Source: Winslowiella iniecta
GTDB lineage: Bacteria; Pseudomonadota; Gammaproteobacteria; Enterobacterales; Enterobacteriaceae
Assembly (NCBI RefSeq): GCF_001267535.1
Contig: NZ_JRXE01000001.1
Coordinates: 156,597-220,596, forward strand
Direction of reading: 5' to 3'
DNA: 64,000 nt
The translations under genes and the position numbers were made by a program. This document shows positions 1-8,798 of the stretch, piece after piece (position 1 is the stretch's first letter; every line of letters begins with the position of its first letter). Under the pieces are notes generated by a model, which worked only from the letters and a program-made list of their open reading frames with translations, had not been told where the DNA came from and searched no databases.

Positions 1-262
1 GCATCAGGGTCAGCAGAATTTCACTGAGTATCACCACCAGCGCAAGGTTGCGCCGGTTTAGCGGCAGCCAGGCACATAACAGCAACAGGGCAACCGGCAA
101 CAGCAGCAATCTGTCGCTGCCTTGCAGCAGCGGCCAGAGCGCCAGCGGTTCACCAGAAACCAGGCGATTGGGGGCGTAAGTCAGAAAGGGTAACGCGGCA
201 AGGGCAATGCCCAGCAGTAGCGTCAGCGTCAGCAGTACCCGGTTATAACGTTTGATTGGCAA
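1..262 (-). CDS. yehY: YehY-type osmoprotectant ABC transporter permease, partial
   Basis: This is the N-terminal part (about 87 residues) of an inner-membrane permease of the OsmF/YehZ-YehY-YehX-YehW uptake system; the rest lies beyond the left edge. A hydrophobic first segment is followed by a short extracytoplasmic stretch containing ALPFLTYAPNRLVSGEPL, which matches the same segment of E. coli YehY (ALPFISYAPNRLVSGE), and then a second membrane segment. I place the start at a TTG (260-262) because a GGAG lies five bases upstream and no ATG is in frame. It follows osmF on the same strand after a 57-base gap that holds a strong hairpin. Function is inferred from family and context. Confidence 0.8.
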   Translation of the reverse strand, partial: MPIKRYNRVLLTLTLLLGIALAALPFLTYAPNRLVSGEPLALWPLLQGSDRLLLLPVALLLLCAWLPLNRRNLALVVILSEILLTLM

Positions 263-276
263 AATTTCTCCATTTT

Positions 277-301
277 GCCGGAAGCGCTCCACGCTTCCGG
301 C
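277..301 (-). other. Intercistronic hairpin between osmF and yehY
   Basis: GCCGGAAGCG (277-286) and CGCTTCCGGC (292-301) form a perfect 10-bp stem with a 5-base loop. No U-tract follows on the minus strand, so it is not a classical terminator. It probably stabilises the osmF mRNA 3' end, giving more binding protein than permease. Confidence 0.6.
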
Positions 302-319
302 TCAGGTTATAATAGTGGT

Positions 320-1240
320 TTACAACAGATTTTTCTGTTTGAGGTAGTCCGCAGCGACCGTTTTCGCATCCTGCCCTTCAACGGCAATTTTCGCGTTTAG
401 CTGTTGCAGGGTCTTTTCATCCAGTGAGGCAAAGACTGGCTGCAACCATTTGCCGATATCCGGATACTGTTTAAGCACCGCATCGCGGATCACCGGCGCT
501 GGCGCATAGATCGGCTGCACGCCTTTCGGATCGCTAAGGGTTTGCAGCGCCAGTGCTGCCACCGGGCCGTCGGTGCCATAGGCCATGGCGGCATTAACCC
601 CGGACGTCTGCTGCGCCGCGGCTTTAATCGTGACTGCCGTATCGCCACCCGCCAGCGATAACAGCTGGTCCTGTTTTAGCTGGAAGCCATAGGCTTTCTG
701 GAAAGCTGGCAGCGCGTCCGCACGCTCAATAAATTCTGCTGATGCCGCCAGTTTGAACTCGCCCCCCTCTTTCAGATAGCGGCTGAGATCGTCCAGCGAG
801 TTCAACTTATTTTTCTGCGCCATATCGCTGCGCACCGCAATGGTCCAGGTATTATTCGCCGGTGCCGGAGTTAACCACGTCAGCTGATTTTTTTGCTGAT
901 CGAGTTTTTTCACCTTTTCATAGCCGGCTGTGGCATTTTTCCATGCCGCATCCTGCTCATCATTAAAGAAGAACGCGCCGTTGCCGGTATATTCCGGATA
1001 AATATCCAGTTCTCCGGCGGTAATGGCACCGCGCACTACCTGAGTATTGCCGAGCTGAACTTTATTGACGGTTTTTACCCCGTGTTTATCCAGCACCTGC
1101 AAAATAATATTTCCCAGCAATGAGCCTTCGGTATCAATTTTCGAGCCCACGCGCACCGCATCAGCGGCAGAGGCGGTACCCGCCAGCGTCATCAGTGCGG
1201 CAAATCCCAGCAAACCGCTACGCAATGTATTGAAAGCCAT
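320..1240 (-). CDS. osmF: Glycine betaine/osmoprotectant-type periplasmic binding protein OsmF (YehZ)
   Basis: Periplasmic solute-binding protein of the YehZYXW ABC transporter, 306 residues. Residues 1-25 form a Sec signal peptide ending GTASA. The mature protein is an OpuAC-type binding fold whose sequence tracks E. coli OsmF almost without gaps; GSKIDTEGSLLGNIILQ and ELDIYPEYTGNGAFFF are shared landmarks. The ATG at 1238-1240 has AAGGA upstream. It is the first gene of an operon continuing into yehY. A sigmaS-like -10 lies about 55 bases upstream, in line with the known RpoS control of the E. coli operon. The E. coli system is low affinity, so its physiological substrate remains uncertain. 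Confidence 0.92.
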   Translation of the reverse strand: MAFNTLRSGLLGFAALMTLAGTASAADAVRVGSKIDTEGSLLGNIILQVLDKHGVKTVNKVQLGNTQVVRGAITAGELDIYPEYTGNGAFFFNDEQDAAWKNATAGYEKVKKLDQQKNQLTWLTPAPANNTWTIAVRSDMAQKNKLNSLDDLSRYLKEGGEFKLAASAEFIERADALPAFQKAYGFQLKQDQLLSLAGGDTAVTIKAAAQQTSGVNAAMAYGTDGPVAALALQTLSDPKGVQPIYAPAPVIRDAVLKQYPDIGKWLQPVFASLDEKTLQQLNAKIAVEGQDAKTVAADYLKQKNLL

Positions 1241-1292
1241 CTTTATTTATCCTTAAGTTCAATGAGACAGACGGTAGCCGTAAACAGGCCAT

Positions 1293-1302
1293 AAAAGCGT
1301 AG
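1293..1302 (-). promoter_or_regulatory. Candidate RpoS-type -10 element for osmF
   Basis: On the minus strand this reads CTACGCTTTT, close to the sigmaS-preferred CTAYRCTTAA. It lies 53-62 bases before the osmF start. This is a sequence match only; no clear -35 is seen, as expected for many RpoS promoters. Confidence 0.4.
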
Positions 1303-1488
1303 CGCAAACTCGCCTTCGTCACTTGCAGGAAGGGCTAATTTGCCGACGCCGCAGCGGAATCAATCCTTTAGTGGCGTAACAGGATTTGCAACATTCATTT
1401 GGCTATTACCTATAACCAGAAAGAATTTAATCCGCGTCTGCTGCTAAGTATGCTGTTGATTCAATTCTAATAATGCGTTCATAACATC

Positions 1489-2958
1489 ATGTCTGAAATC
1501 ACATCTTCGGCGCACGTCGCGTCGGCAGGGGAAGTACCGTCTGGCAAGGCGGAAATGATACGGAGTGCCGCTGACGTCTCGCAGCTGGTAAATGACAGCA
1601 CGCAGGCGCGCAGCAATGCCCGCATCGTGATTGGCATCGCGTTGGGCGGCGTATTTCTTGACGCTTATGACCTTGGCGCGCTGGCATTTGGGATTAAAGA
1701 CATTACGCGCGAATTTAATCTGACCCCGGCGGGCACCGGTATGGTGGCCTCGGCGATCACCTTTGGCGCGATTGTCGGCGCGCTGATTGGCGGATATCTC
1801 ACCGATAAAATTGGCCGTTATCGGGTATTTATGGCCGATATGTTCTTCTTTGTTTTTGCGGCGCTGGCGTGTGCCTTCGCGCCAAACGAGTATGTGCTGG
1901 CAGGTGCACGCTTTGTGATGGGGCTGGGGGTCGGCATTGATCTGCCGGTCGCGATGGCGTTTCTGGCGGAGTTTTCCAAATTAAAGGGACGCGGTAATAA
2001 AGCCGCCAGTATTGCCATGTGGTGCCCGACCTGGTACGCCGCCATCAGTGTCTCCTATCTGCTGGTGCTGCTGCTGTATGCGGTACTGCCGGAAAGCCAT
2101 ACCGACTGGTTGTGGCGGCTGATTTTAGGTTTTGGTGCCGTTCCGGCGCTGATTATTATCGCGATTCGCAGTCGTTATATGAGTGAGTCACCGGTATGGG
2201 CGGCGAATCAGGGTAATCTGCACGGCGCGGCGCAGATATTGCGCAGCTCTTATGGCATTAATGCGCAGGTGGCCGACAATGCTGACCTGACGCCGGCCAG
2301 ACCGCCGCGTCGCGCCAGCTGGCGTAACTACGGTGAATTGCTGAAGGGAATCTATCTGAGGCGTACCATACTGGCGACGGTGATCTCGGTCGCTTCGTCG
2401 TTCGCGTATAACGCGGTGGCGTTTGGCCTGCCGGTGATTATCTTCAGCTTTTTTGCCCAGTCGATGCTGACCACTATTCTGGTCTCGCTGGCGCTGAACC
2501 TGCTGTTTGCCTTTGTTGGCGGCATTCTGGCGGTGCGGCTGGTGCCGCGCTTTGGCGCGTGGAAAATGACGGTGCTGGGTTACGCTTTCCAGCTGGCTGC
2601 GCTGGTCGGGCTGGCGATGATTGGCAGACCGGAAGGCGGTCAGGAAGCCGCGCTGGCGATGACTATGCTGGCGCTGTTCCTGCTGGGTCAGGGCTTTGGC
2701 CCCGGTTCGCATACTATGACCTACGCCTCACTCAGCTATCCGACTTCCCTGCGCGGCGTGGGTGTCGGTTTTAATCAGACGCTGATGCGCGCCAGTTCCA
2801 CGCTGTCACTGTTTCTGTTCCCGCTGCTGGCGGCCACGCTGGATACCGGCGTGTTCTGGGTGATCGCTCTGGCACCGCTGGCAGGCTTGATGGCGCTGCT
2901 GCTGATTCGCTGGGAACCGTCAGGTTACGATGTGGATGCGGAGGATTTTGCCGGTTAA
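1489..2958 (+). CDS. MFS transporter (12 TM, substrate unknown)
   Basis: A 489-residue inner-membrane major facilitator. A polar N-terminal extension of about 45 residues precedes TM1 (IVIGIALGGVFLDAYDLGAL). The loop between TM2 and TM3 carries GGYLTDKIGRYRVF (about residues 100-113), the classic MFS motif A. Two six-helix halves are separated by a basic loop near residues 225-285. The acidic residues in TM1 (FLDAYD) resemble proton symporters of the sugar/aromatic-acid groups, but I cannot name a substrate. It stands alone between osmF and idi and converges with idi across an 8-bp hairpin. It is absent from this position in E. coli, so it is an accessory insertion. Confidence 0.75.
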   Translation: MSEITSSAHVASAGEVPSGKAEMIRSAADVSQLVNDSTQARSNARIVIGIALGGVFLDAYDLGALAFGIKDITREFNLTPAGTGMVASAITFGAIVGALIGGYLTDKIGRYRVFMADMFFFVFAALACAFAPNEYVLAGARFVMGLGVGIDLPVAMAFLAEFSKLKGRGNKAASIAMWCPTWYAAISVSYLLVLLLYAVLPESHTDWLWRLILGFGAVPALIIIAIRSRYMSESPVWAANQGNLHGAAQILRSSYGINAQVADNADLTPARPPRRASWRNYGELLKGIYLRRTILATVISVASSFAYNAVAFGLPVIIFSFFAQSMLTTILVSLALNLLFAFVGGILAVRLVPRFGAWKMTVLGYAFQLAALVGLAMIGRPEGGQEAALAMTMLALFLLGQGFGPGSHTMTYASLSYPTSLRGVGVGFNQTLMRASSTLSLFLFPLLAATLDTGVFWVIALAPLAGLMALLLIRWEPSGYDVDAEDFAG

Positions 2959-2965
2959 TTCCGGC

Positions 2966-2986
2966 TGGCCGGGGATCACCCGGCCA
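2966..2986 (+). terminator. Hairpin between convergent MFS gene and idi
   Basis: TGGCCGGG (2966-2973), loop GATCA and CCCGGCCA (2979-2986) give a perfect 8-bp stem. On the plus strand it is followed by TTTATC. It probably ends MFS transcription and may act weakly in both directions. Confidence 0.45.
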
Positions 2987-3007
2987 TTTATCGCGCAACC
3001 GGCAGCG

Positions 3008-3541
3008 TCAGGTTTTGCGGGTAAAGCGTTTCAGCTGCTCAGGAATGCGCGCAAAGGTATGTAAAAACCACGGCGTAAACGCCAGCGGATTGCGGTCGAT
3101 CTCTTCACTGACCGACTCAACGTCAGCGTAACGCCAGCTATCGGCCTCTTGCGGATTCAGACGCGGCAGATCATCACTGATGGCAAAGTAGACATGACCA
3201 TATTCATGTTCGGTCAGCCCGTTACTCATTGGCAAGTTATAGCTTAGCTCAAACATCGGCGTCAGCGTCAGACGCAGCCCCATCTCTTCAAACAGGCGTC
3301 GTTCAGCGGCATGCTGAGTGGATTCATGCGGATAAGGGTGACCACAGCAGGTGTTGCTCCACAGCCCGCCGCAGTGATACTTATCACTGGCGCGCTGTTG
3401 CAGTAAAAGCTGATGTCGGGAATTAAACACGTACACCGTCACTGCACGATGCAGCAATCCTTTTTCATGTACTTCCAGCTTTTCCATTCTGCCGGTTGGG
3501 CGATCGAGGTGATCGACCAGGATAACTTCAATCGCGGACAT
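3008..3541 (-). CDS. idi: Isopentenyl-diphosphate delta-isomerase, type I
   Basis: Cytosolic enzyme that interconverts isopentenyl and dimethylallyl diphosphate, the step after the MEP pathway that balances isoprenoid precursors. The 177-residue Nudix-fold protein shows the type I active-site stretch WSNTCCGHP (catalytic Cys near residue 67), a Nudix-like segment AAERRLFEEMG and the TEHEYGHVY motif holding the metal-binding glutamates. Length matches E. coli Idi (182). The ATG at 3541 has AAGGAG six bases upstream. In carotenoid-producing relatives idi often lies in a crt cluster. Here it stands alone with no crt genes in view, so a second cluster-borne copy elsewhere is possible but not shown. 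Confidence 0.93.
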   Translation of the reverse strand: MSAIEVILVDHLDRPTGRMEKLEVHEKGLLHRAVTVYVFNSRHQLLLQQRASDKYHCGGLWSNTCCGHPYPHESTQHAAERRLFEEMGLRLTLTPMFELSYNLPMSNGLTEHEYGHVYFAISDDLPRLNPQEADSWRYADVESVSEEIDRNPLAFTPWFLHTFARIPEQLKRFTRKT

Positions 3542-3761
3542 AGCGGCTCCTTAAGACTAATCTCACTATTCTGGCATATCCTTTGCCATGTTTGCCGCAT
3601 AAAATCGTGCAAAGTATGACAAATAGCATCAATAAATCATGTCGGTGATTATCTCGGCTGAAATTATATTAATGCCTGCGGTAATGAGCATTAAAGCGGC
3701 TGCCCCTTCTGCTGCCGGAGGAACCGGGAAAACCTGACAGGCATGCTCGATAACTGATGAA

Positions 3762-4871
3762 TTAACTGTCAATCTCCACCACCTGCTGACGCGGGCGGAA
3801 GATATGACCGGAACCGTACTGCAACAGACGCGCGACCAGCTGATAACCGCCATTTTCGTCGGCCTGAGCAAACTCGCGTTCCGCCGTAGTCACCGGGCTG
3901 GCCCACAGCAGATTTACTTTCTCACCTTCGCGCTTCGGCAGCGGGATCTGCCCCTCTTCACGCGCCAGTGCAGCCGAAATGATAAAGCCTTCAAAACCAA
4001 CCGGTGCCACCGAAGATTCCAGCGTGTGGCCTTCGCCAACCCAGCTGAGCCTTGCCCACGGCAGATGGGCGAAACCGGCCAGTGCGCTGGCCATCTGCAC
4101 CGCGTTATCTTCGGTCATCACTTCAGCATCAATCGCCATCGCCAGTTCAGTGCGACGATACTGCGGCGACAAATCTTCATAGAGGAAATCGACCCACGGC
4201 ATCGGCCTGATACTCATTCCGAGGGTCAGGAAATACCAGACGCCCTGATGATAGTGCTGGGAAATTGCCATCGGCGGCCAGTTGCCCTGGTCGATAGCGT
4301 AATATTTCAGCGACTCGCCATACTGCGCCTCATAGCATTTCAGCATCTCGTGCTGCATCGGCTGCCAGAGATGGCCGTCATGCCAGTCACGCCAGAACAG
4401 ACGATGTTTCTCGGCGCGTGCATAATGTTCATTGGTGGAGGCTGAACCCAGCGGCGCAGTCAGCCGGTTCTGTTTAATGCAGCCGGCGGAGAAACTGACT
4501 TGCTGATCCTGGTACAGACTCCAGCCCGGAATCACCGCCAGCAGTTGCCCTTGATACCATACCGCCGCACCGTCGTCGGTCGGCTCCCAGATAATCTGGA
4601 TACCGGCGGCATCGAGAGGCGGTTCCGCTTCCAGCGTCCGGCAATATTCGGCACTGAGCAGCGGCGCAATCCCCTGCTCCATGGCCTGACGATCCTCCTG
4701 CTGAGGAGCGGGTAACAGATTGCGTAACCAGCAGCCGCGCACGGCAAATTGCGCGCGAAACGGCTCGGCAGGCCAGATATAGAAGTAGGCAGCACGCTCA
4801 TCCTGTTCGATGACGGCGGTGAGCGTTTGTTGCTGATTAGCGACCTCAGCAATCAGATGCGACTGTGTCAT
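3762..4871 (-). CDS. SUFU-domain-like protein of unknown function
   Basis: A 369-residue soluble protein without signal peptide or membrane segments. The central region (about residues 180-300), including KCYEAQYGESLKYYAIDQ, GVWYFLTLGMS and PMPWVDFLYEDLSPQYRRTELAM, resembles bacterial suppressor-of-fused (SUFU) domain proteins, several of which occur beside polymorphic toxins as presumed immunity proteins. No toxin gene is adjacent here, and the upstream neighbour is an MpaB-type oxygenase on the same strand about 90 bases away. Start chosen at 4871 with GAGG upstream. The family call rests on recognition of the pattern, not on a profile search. A role in stress or antitoxin function would be speculation. 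Confidence 0.55.
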   Translation of the reverse strand: MTQSHLIAEVANQQQTLTAVIEQDERAAYFYIWPAEPFRAQFAVRGCWLRNLLPAPQQEDRQAMEQGIAPLLSAEYCRTLEAEPPLDAAGIQIIWEPTDDGAAVWYQGQLLAVIPGWSLYQDQQVSFSAGCIKQNRLTAPLGSASTNEHYARAEKHRLFWRDWHDGHLWQPMQHEMLKCYEAQYGESLKYYAIDQGNWPPMAISQHYHQGVWYFLTLGMSIRPMPWVDFLYEDLSPQYRRTELAMAIDAEVMTEDNAVQMASALAGFAHLPWARLSWVGEGHTLESSVAPVGFEGFIISAALAREEGQIPLPKREGEKVNLLWASPVTTAEREFAQADENGGYQLVARLLQYGSGHIFRPRQQVVEIDS

Positions 4872-4960
4872 ATAGCCTCAACGTAGCGTGGAGGAATCCT
4901 TTTTCCCCGAGAATAGAGCAGGATCTCCCTTAGCGCCACGTCAGCACAAGGGTAAAACTC

Positions 4961-5833
4961 TCAAAAATCACGGCCCATCCGCCGCATCGCGCGTTGATAA
5001 GCCCCGTTGCGCACCGACCAGCGCAGTCCGCCGGCGATAAGGGCGATCTGACTGTCGATATTGAAACGTTGCAGGCGTGAGAAGCGAAAACCCGATTGTT
5101 GCTGCGCCCAGTCCGGTAATAGTGCGATACCGGCCAGCATCATGGTTTTCATTACCGGCTTTGCCTGCCAGCTGGGCGCTGGGGCATTCATCAGCAGTCG
5201 AGTCACTTCCCGCGTGCGCGCATCACAGCGCAACTGCGGGCGCATTGACTGCAAGTAATCCGCTATCTGTTGCTGACTTTTTGGCACATCACGCGCACCG
5301 AGGGCTTCGGCAACCCGTGCCGATTCGGCGTAGTAACGATCCTGTTCTTGCGCGCTAAGCCGGGGATTTTTATAGCGCAGATGCGCGGCCAGAAAGCGGC
5401 TGGCTTCCGCCACATGCACCCAGGTCAGCAGCGCCGGATCGCTGGCGGCATAGGCATTGCCTTCAGCATCCACGCCGGTAACCTGTAAATGGATACGCCT
5501 GACCCGTTCAATCAGGGTATGCGCGTCGGCGCGATTGCCAAAGGTTGTTACCGCGACAAACTGACTGGTACGGCGTAAACGCCCCAGCATATCATCACGA
5601 AACGTCGAGTGGTCCCAGACGCCAGCCAGCGCCAGCGGATGCAGCATCTGCATCAATAACGCGCTGATACCGCCGCACAACATCGAAGTAAAATCACCGT
5701 GCACCCGCCAGATAACGCTGTCCGGGCCATACAAACCCGCATCGCCCGGCGGCTGCGAGATATCAAATTCGTTAAGCGACAGACCATTCAGGCGAAAAAC
5801 CTGCTGCTGAATTTTATCGCGTAGCCAGTCCAT
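4961..5833 (-). CDS. Oxygenase MpaB family protein (DUF2236)
   Basis: A 290-residue protein of the family that includes fungal MpaB and bacterial latex-clearing (rubber) oxygenases, which bind haem b through histidines. Landmarks are DSVIWRVHGDF (about 38-48), LMQMLHPLALAGVWDHSTF (about 61-79), LRRTSQFV and TWVHVAEASRF, with the histidines conserved in DUF2236. There is no signal peptide. It is transcribed toward the SUFU-like gene (gap about 90 bases) and may share its transcript. AGGAG lies upstream of the ATG. The substrate is unknown; most bacterial members are uncharacterised. Confidence 0.75.
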   Translation of the reverse strand: MDWLRDKIQQQVFRLNGLSLNEFDISQPPGDAGLYGPDSVIWRVHGDFTSMLCGGISALLMQMLHPLALAGVWDHSTFRDDMLGRLRRTSQFVAVTTFGNRADAHTLIERVRRIHLQVTGVDAEGNAYAASDPALLTWVHVAEASRFLAAHLRYKNPRLSAQEQDRYYAESARVAEALGARDVPKSQQQIADYLQSMRPQLRCDARTREVTRLLMNAPAPSWQAKPVMKTMMLAGIALLPDWAQQQSGFRFSRLQRFNIDSQIALIAGGLRWSVRNGAYQRAMRRMGRDF

Positions 5834-5886
5834 GCTGCTCCTGCTGATTGCTGCTCAGAAGCCTGCGCCCCTGAGCAGCCTGATGG

Positions 5887-8184
5887 TTACAGATAAGTGA
5901 ACTCGGCATTTTCGGTTTTTGCCGAATCCAGCCCGATCATCACGCTGAATTTACCCGGCTCGGCAACCTGCTGCATCCGCGCATTCCAGAATTTCAGGGC
6001 ATCAACATCAATCGGGAAGGTGACGGTTTGTGATTCGCCCGCTTTCAGCATAATGCGCTTAAAGCCTTTCAGCTCTTTAACCGGACGACTGATGCTGGCG
6101 ACCTGATCGTGCAGATACATCTGCACCACCGTTGCGCCATCGCGCTTGCCGGTATTCGTCACGGTAACACTGGCATTGATCTTGCCGTCACGCGGCATGC
6201 TGGCAGCGGACAACGCCACCGGCGACACCGTGAAGGTGGTGTAGCTGAGACCGTAACCAAACGGGAACAGCGGGCCGTTGGCAGCATCATAGTAATGAGA
6301 GGTATATTTGTTCGGCTTAGCAAAATTGTAAGGCCGTCCGGTATTCAGATGGTTGTAGTAAATCGGGATCTGACCCACTGAGCGCGGGAAAGACATCGGC
6401 AATTTACCCGACGGGTTGTAATCACCGAACAACACGTCGGCAATCGCATTGCCACCTTCAGTCCCGCTGAACCAGGTTTCCAGTAGCGCGTCGGCCTGCT
6501 GATGCTCGTTAACCAGCGCCAGCGGACGACCATTCATCAGCACGATCACCAGCGGCTTACCGGTGGCTTTCAGTGCGTCGAGCAGCTTCACCTGGCTCGG
6601 TGGGATGGTGATATCACTGCGGCTGGAGGCTTCATGCGCCATACCCCGCGCTTCACCGACAGCGGCAACCACCACATCAGCTTTCTGCGCGGCGACAACC
6701 GCTTCGTCCAGCATCTGTTGCGCACTACGGGTGTCGCTGTTCACTGCATTTTCATACAGATTCAGGAAGTCCTGAATGCCTTTATTATCGGTCACGTTGG
6801 CACCTTTGGCATACAGCACCGTCGCTTTACCTTCAGTGGCGTTTTTTATGCCCTGCAACAGCGTCACCGCCTGCCCGGAAACCGCCGCTGCCGACCAGCT
6901 ACCGATAATGTCATTCTGGCTGTCAGCCAGCGGCCCGACCAGCGCAATCGTGCCGCTTTTTTTCAGCGGCAGGGTTTCCAGCCGGTTTTTTAGCAATACC
7001 ATGCTCTTACGCGCCACATCACGCGCTTCGGCGCGGTGCAGACGACTTTCGGCATTGGTATCCTGCGGGTCGCTCTCTTTCGCCCCTAAATGGCTGTAAG
7101 GATCGTTAAACAGCCCCATATCGTATTTCACATTCAGTACATGACGCGTGGCATCATCAATTTCCTGCTCACTGACCACGCCGCGCTTAACCAGTCCCGG
7201 CAGATACTTGCTGTAATACTCATCGTTCATGCTCATATTGACGCCAGACTTCAGCGCCAGCCGCACTGCATCTTCAGGATCGCTGGCCACGCCGTGTTTG
7301 ATCAGCTCTTTGATCGCCCCGTGATCGCTGATAGTAATCCCTTTGAATTTCCAGTCATCGCGCAGAATATCTTTCAGCAGCCAGCTGTCGGCAGTGGCCG
7401 GCACGCCATTTAGCGAGTTCAGCGACACCATCACACCGCCGCTACCGGCATCCAGCGCCGCTTTGTACGGTGGCAGATAGTCCTGCAACAAGCGCTGCGG
7501 GCTCATATCCACGGTGTTGTAATCACGGCCCCCTTCCACCGCGCCATAAGCGGCGTAGTGTTTCACGCTGGTCATCACCGAGTAGCGGTCTGCCGCGCTG
7601 TTACCCTGCATCGACTCCACCAGCGTCCGGCCCATTTCGGCGGTAAGGAAAGTATCTTCACCAAAGCCTTCCGATACCCTGCCCCAGCGCGGCTCGCGCG
7701 TGACATCCACCATCGGTGCCCAGGTCATATTCAGCCCATCATCCGCCGCTTCATATGCCGAAATCCGCCCCACATCGGCTAACGCGTCCAGATCCCAGCT
7801 GGCCGCCAGTCCTAACGGAATCGGAAACGCGGTGCGCTGACCGTGAACCACATCGTAAGCAAAAAATAGCGGTATTTTCAGACGGCTGAGCTGCATCGCC
7901 TGATCCTGCATTGCACGAATATCCTGCCGGGTGACGGTATTAAAAATCGCGCCAACCTGCTCCTGCTGAATCATGCCACGGATCACCTCTTTGGTATTTT
8001 CCGGGCCGACGGTAATCAGTCGCAGCTGACCAATTTTCTCGTCGAGGGTCATTTTTTTCAGCAGGTCGCTGACAAAGGCGTCACGGGCTTGCGGGGTTAA
8101 CGGGTGCGGAGCAGACAGTTCATCGGCAAAAGCTGGCTGCATCGCCAGCGTGACAGCAAGGCTGACAGAGTAAATCCATTTCAT
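5887..8184 (-). CDS. bglX: Periplasmic beta-glucosidase BglX (GH3)
   Basis: Periplasmic glycoside hydrolase family 3 enzyme that releases glucose from beta-glucosides. The start at 8184 (MKWIYSVSLAVTLA) gives 765 residues, the same length as E. coli BglX; an upstream in-frame ATG would spoil the signal peptide. Residues 1-20 are the signal sequence. The GH3 N-domain carries KHYAAYGAVEGG and the nucleophile aspartate in ITISDHGA (about residue 287). The C-domain and fibronectin III-like tail follow (EGGNAIADVLFGDYNPSGKLP, PFGYGLSYTTF). Neighbours osmF on one side and dld on the other are as in E. coli apart from inserted genes. It is transcribed divergently from the mgtC leader. Confidence 0.96.
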   Translation of the reverse strand: MKWIYSVSLAVTLAMQPAFADELSAPHPLTPQARDAFVSDLLKKMTLDEKIGQLRLITVGPENTKEVIRGMIQQEQVGAIFNTVTRQDIRAMQDQAMQLSRLKIPLFFAYDVVHGQRTAFPIPLGLAASWDLDALADVGRISAYEAADDGLNMTWAPMVDVTREPRWGRVSEGFGEDTFLTAEMGRTLVESMQGNSAADRYSVMTSVKHYAAYGAVEGGRDYNTVDMSPQRLLQDYLPPYKAALDAGSGGVMVSLNSLNGVPATADSWLLKDILRDDWKFKGITISDHGAIKELIKHGVASDPEDAVRLALKSGVNMSMNDEYYSKYLPGLVKRGVVSEQEIDDATRHVLNVKYDMGLFNDPYSHLGAKESDPQDTNAESRLHRAEARDVARKSMVLLKNRLETLPLKKSGTIALVGPLADSQNDIIGSWSAAAVSGQAVTLLQGIKNATEGKATVLYAKGANVTDNKGIQDFLNLYENAVNSDTRSAQQMLDEAVVAAQKADVVVAAVGEARGMAHEASSRSDITIPPSQVKLLDALKATGKPLVIVLMNGRPLALVNEHQQADALLETWFSGTEGGNAIADVLFGDYNPSGKLPMSFPRSVGQIPIYYNHLNTGRPYNFAKPNKYTSHYYDAANGPLFPFGYGLSYTTFTVSPVALSAASMPRDGKINASVTVTNTGKRDGATVVQMYLHDQVASISRPVKELKGFKRIMLKAGESQTVTFPIDVDALKFWNARMQQVAEPGKFSVMIGLDSAKTENAEFTYL

Positions 8185-8368
8185 CAGATTGGCTTCTCTC
8201 AAGTAACTGCGCGGTAACGATTTATTGCGTAACTGAGCAACAAGGATGGCAGCAGTTTGCCACAATCTGGCGACTGATACCCAACAACAACGCATCGCCA
8301 CGATAAAACCAGCGGAAAACTCATGGCTTAACTCAATGCTAGCGGCAGAATCTTTTTTTTGCGATAGC

Positions 8369-8385
8369 TTAACCGCGATTAAACC
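8369..8385 (-). promoter_or_regulatory. PhoP-box-like direct repeat upstream of mgtC promoter
   Basis: On the minus strand the sequence reads GGTTTA, five bases, GGTTAA, matching the (T/G)GTTTA-N5-(T/G)GTTTA PhoP box with one change in the second half-site. It lies 16 bases upstream of the candidate -35. Some PhoP boxes function in this orientation. The presence of an MgtC-family gene downstream makes PhoP control plausible but unproved. Confidence 0.4.
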
Positions 8386-8400
8386 GCTGCATTTTTACCC

Positions 8401-8429
8401 TTTACAGAGGGTGCTGCAGCCCTTATAGT
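8401..8429 (+). promoter_or_regulatory. Candidate sigma70 promoter of the mgtC leader
   Basis: TTTACA (8401-8406), a 17-base spacer and TATAGT (8424-8429) make a good sigma70 promoter. Transcription would start near 8436, giving an untranslated leader of about 360 bases before mgtC. Confidence 0.5.
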
Positions 8430-8625
8430 CCGGCAAAATTTTCATGGAGAATCCCATTGGACAGTCAAAGTAGTCGATTAATCTCCACGGCAAATTAACC
8501 TGTCTCCGATACGTTACTTGCCGTACATCACGGCGGGTCATGTCATCACTCCAGCGTTATCGCTGATGCATCCCGTTTTAACATTTATCTTTCCGGGCAG
8601 GATTCGCCCAGAATGAAGGTGCATT

Positions 8626-8706
8626 ATGCGTTTTATCTCTCAGTTAATTAGCTTTGCAATTAATGTGCCCGGCCATAGTCTGTTTCCTCCGGGGCGGTGC
8701 TGCTGA
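8626..8706 (+). CDS. Candidate leader peptide upstream of mgtC (26 aa)
   Basis: A small open frame in the long mgtC leader. It begins with ATG at 8626, has AAGG six bases upstream and ends at TGA 8704-8706. The peptide begins MRFISQLISFAINV and ends SLFPPGRCC, with prolines at residues 15, 21 and 22. Two perfect hairpins follow directly (8712-8727 and 8735-8748). In Salmonella, mgtA and mgtC leaders contain short proline-containing ORFs whose translation sets downstream transcription under Mg2+, proline or ATP limitation. The position and composition here suggest the same logic, but I see no sequence similarity to the known peptides. It could be a chance ORF. Confidence 0.4.
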   Translation: MRFISQLISFAINVPGHSLFPPGRCC

Positions 8707-8711
8707 AAACT

Positions 8712-8748
8712 CGCTGATGATTCAGCGCTTTCAGATGCGTTTACGCAT
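8712..8748 (+). other. Tandem hairpins in mgtC leader
   Basis: CGCTGA-TGAT-TCAGCG (8712-8727) is followed eight bases later by ATGCGT-TT-ACGCAT (8735-8748). Both begin just after the stop of the small leader ORF, where ribosome stalling could alter pairing. No U-tract follows, so any control would be Rho- or translation-based. Confidence 0.4.
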
Positions 8749-8798
8749 AACCGTTTCCCCTGCCCGCCGTGATGGCGCGCAAAAAGTGAGTAATAATT

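Noticed and set aside
2188-2712. 174-codon minus-strand frame
   Set aside because: Antisense to the MFS gene; highly basic Gln/Arg/His composition.
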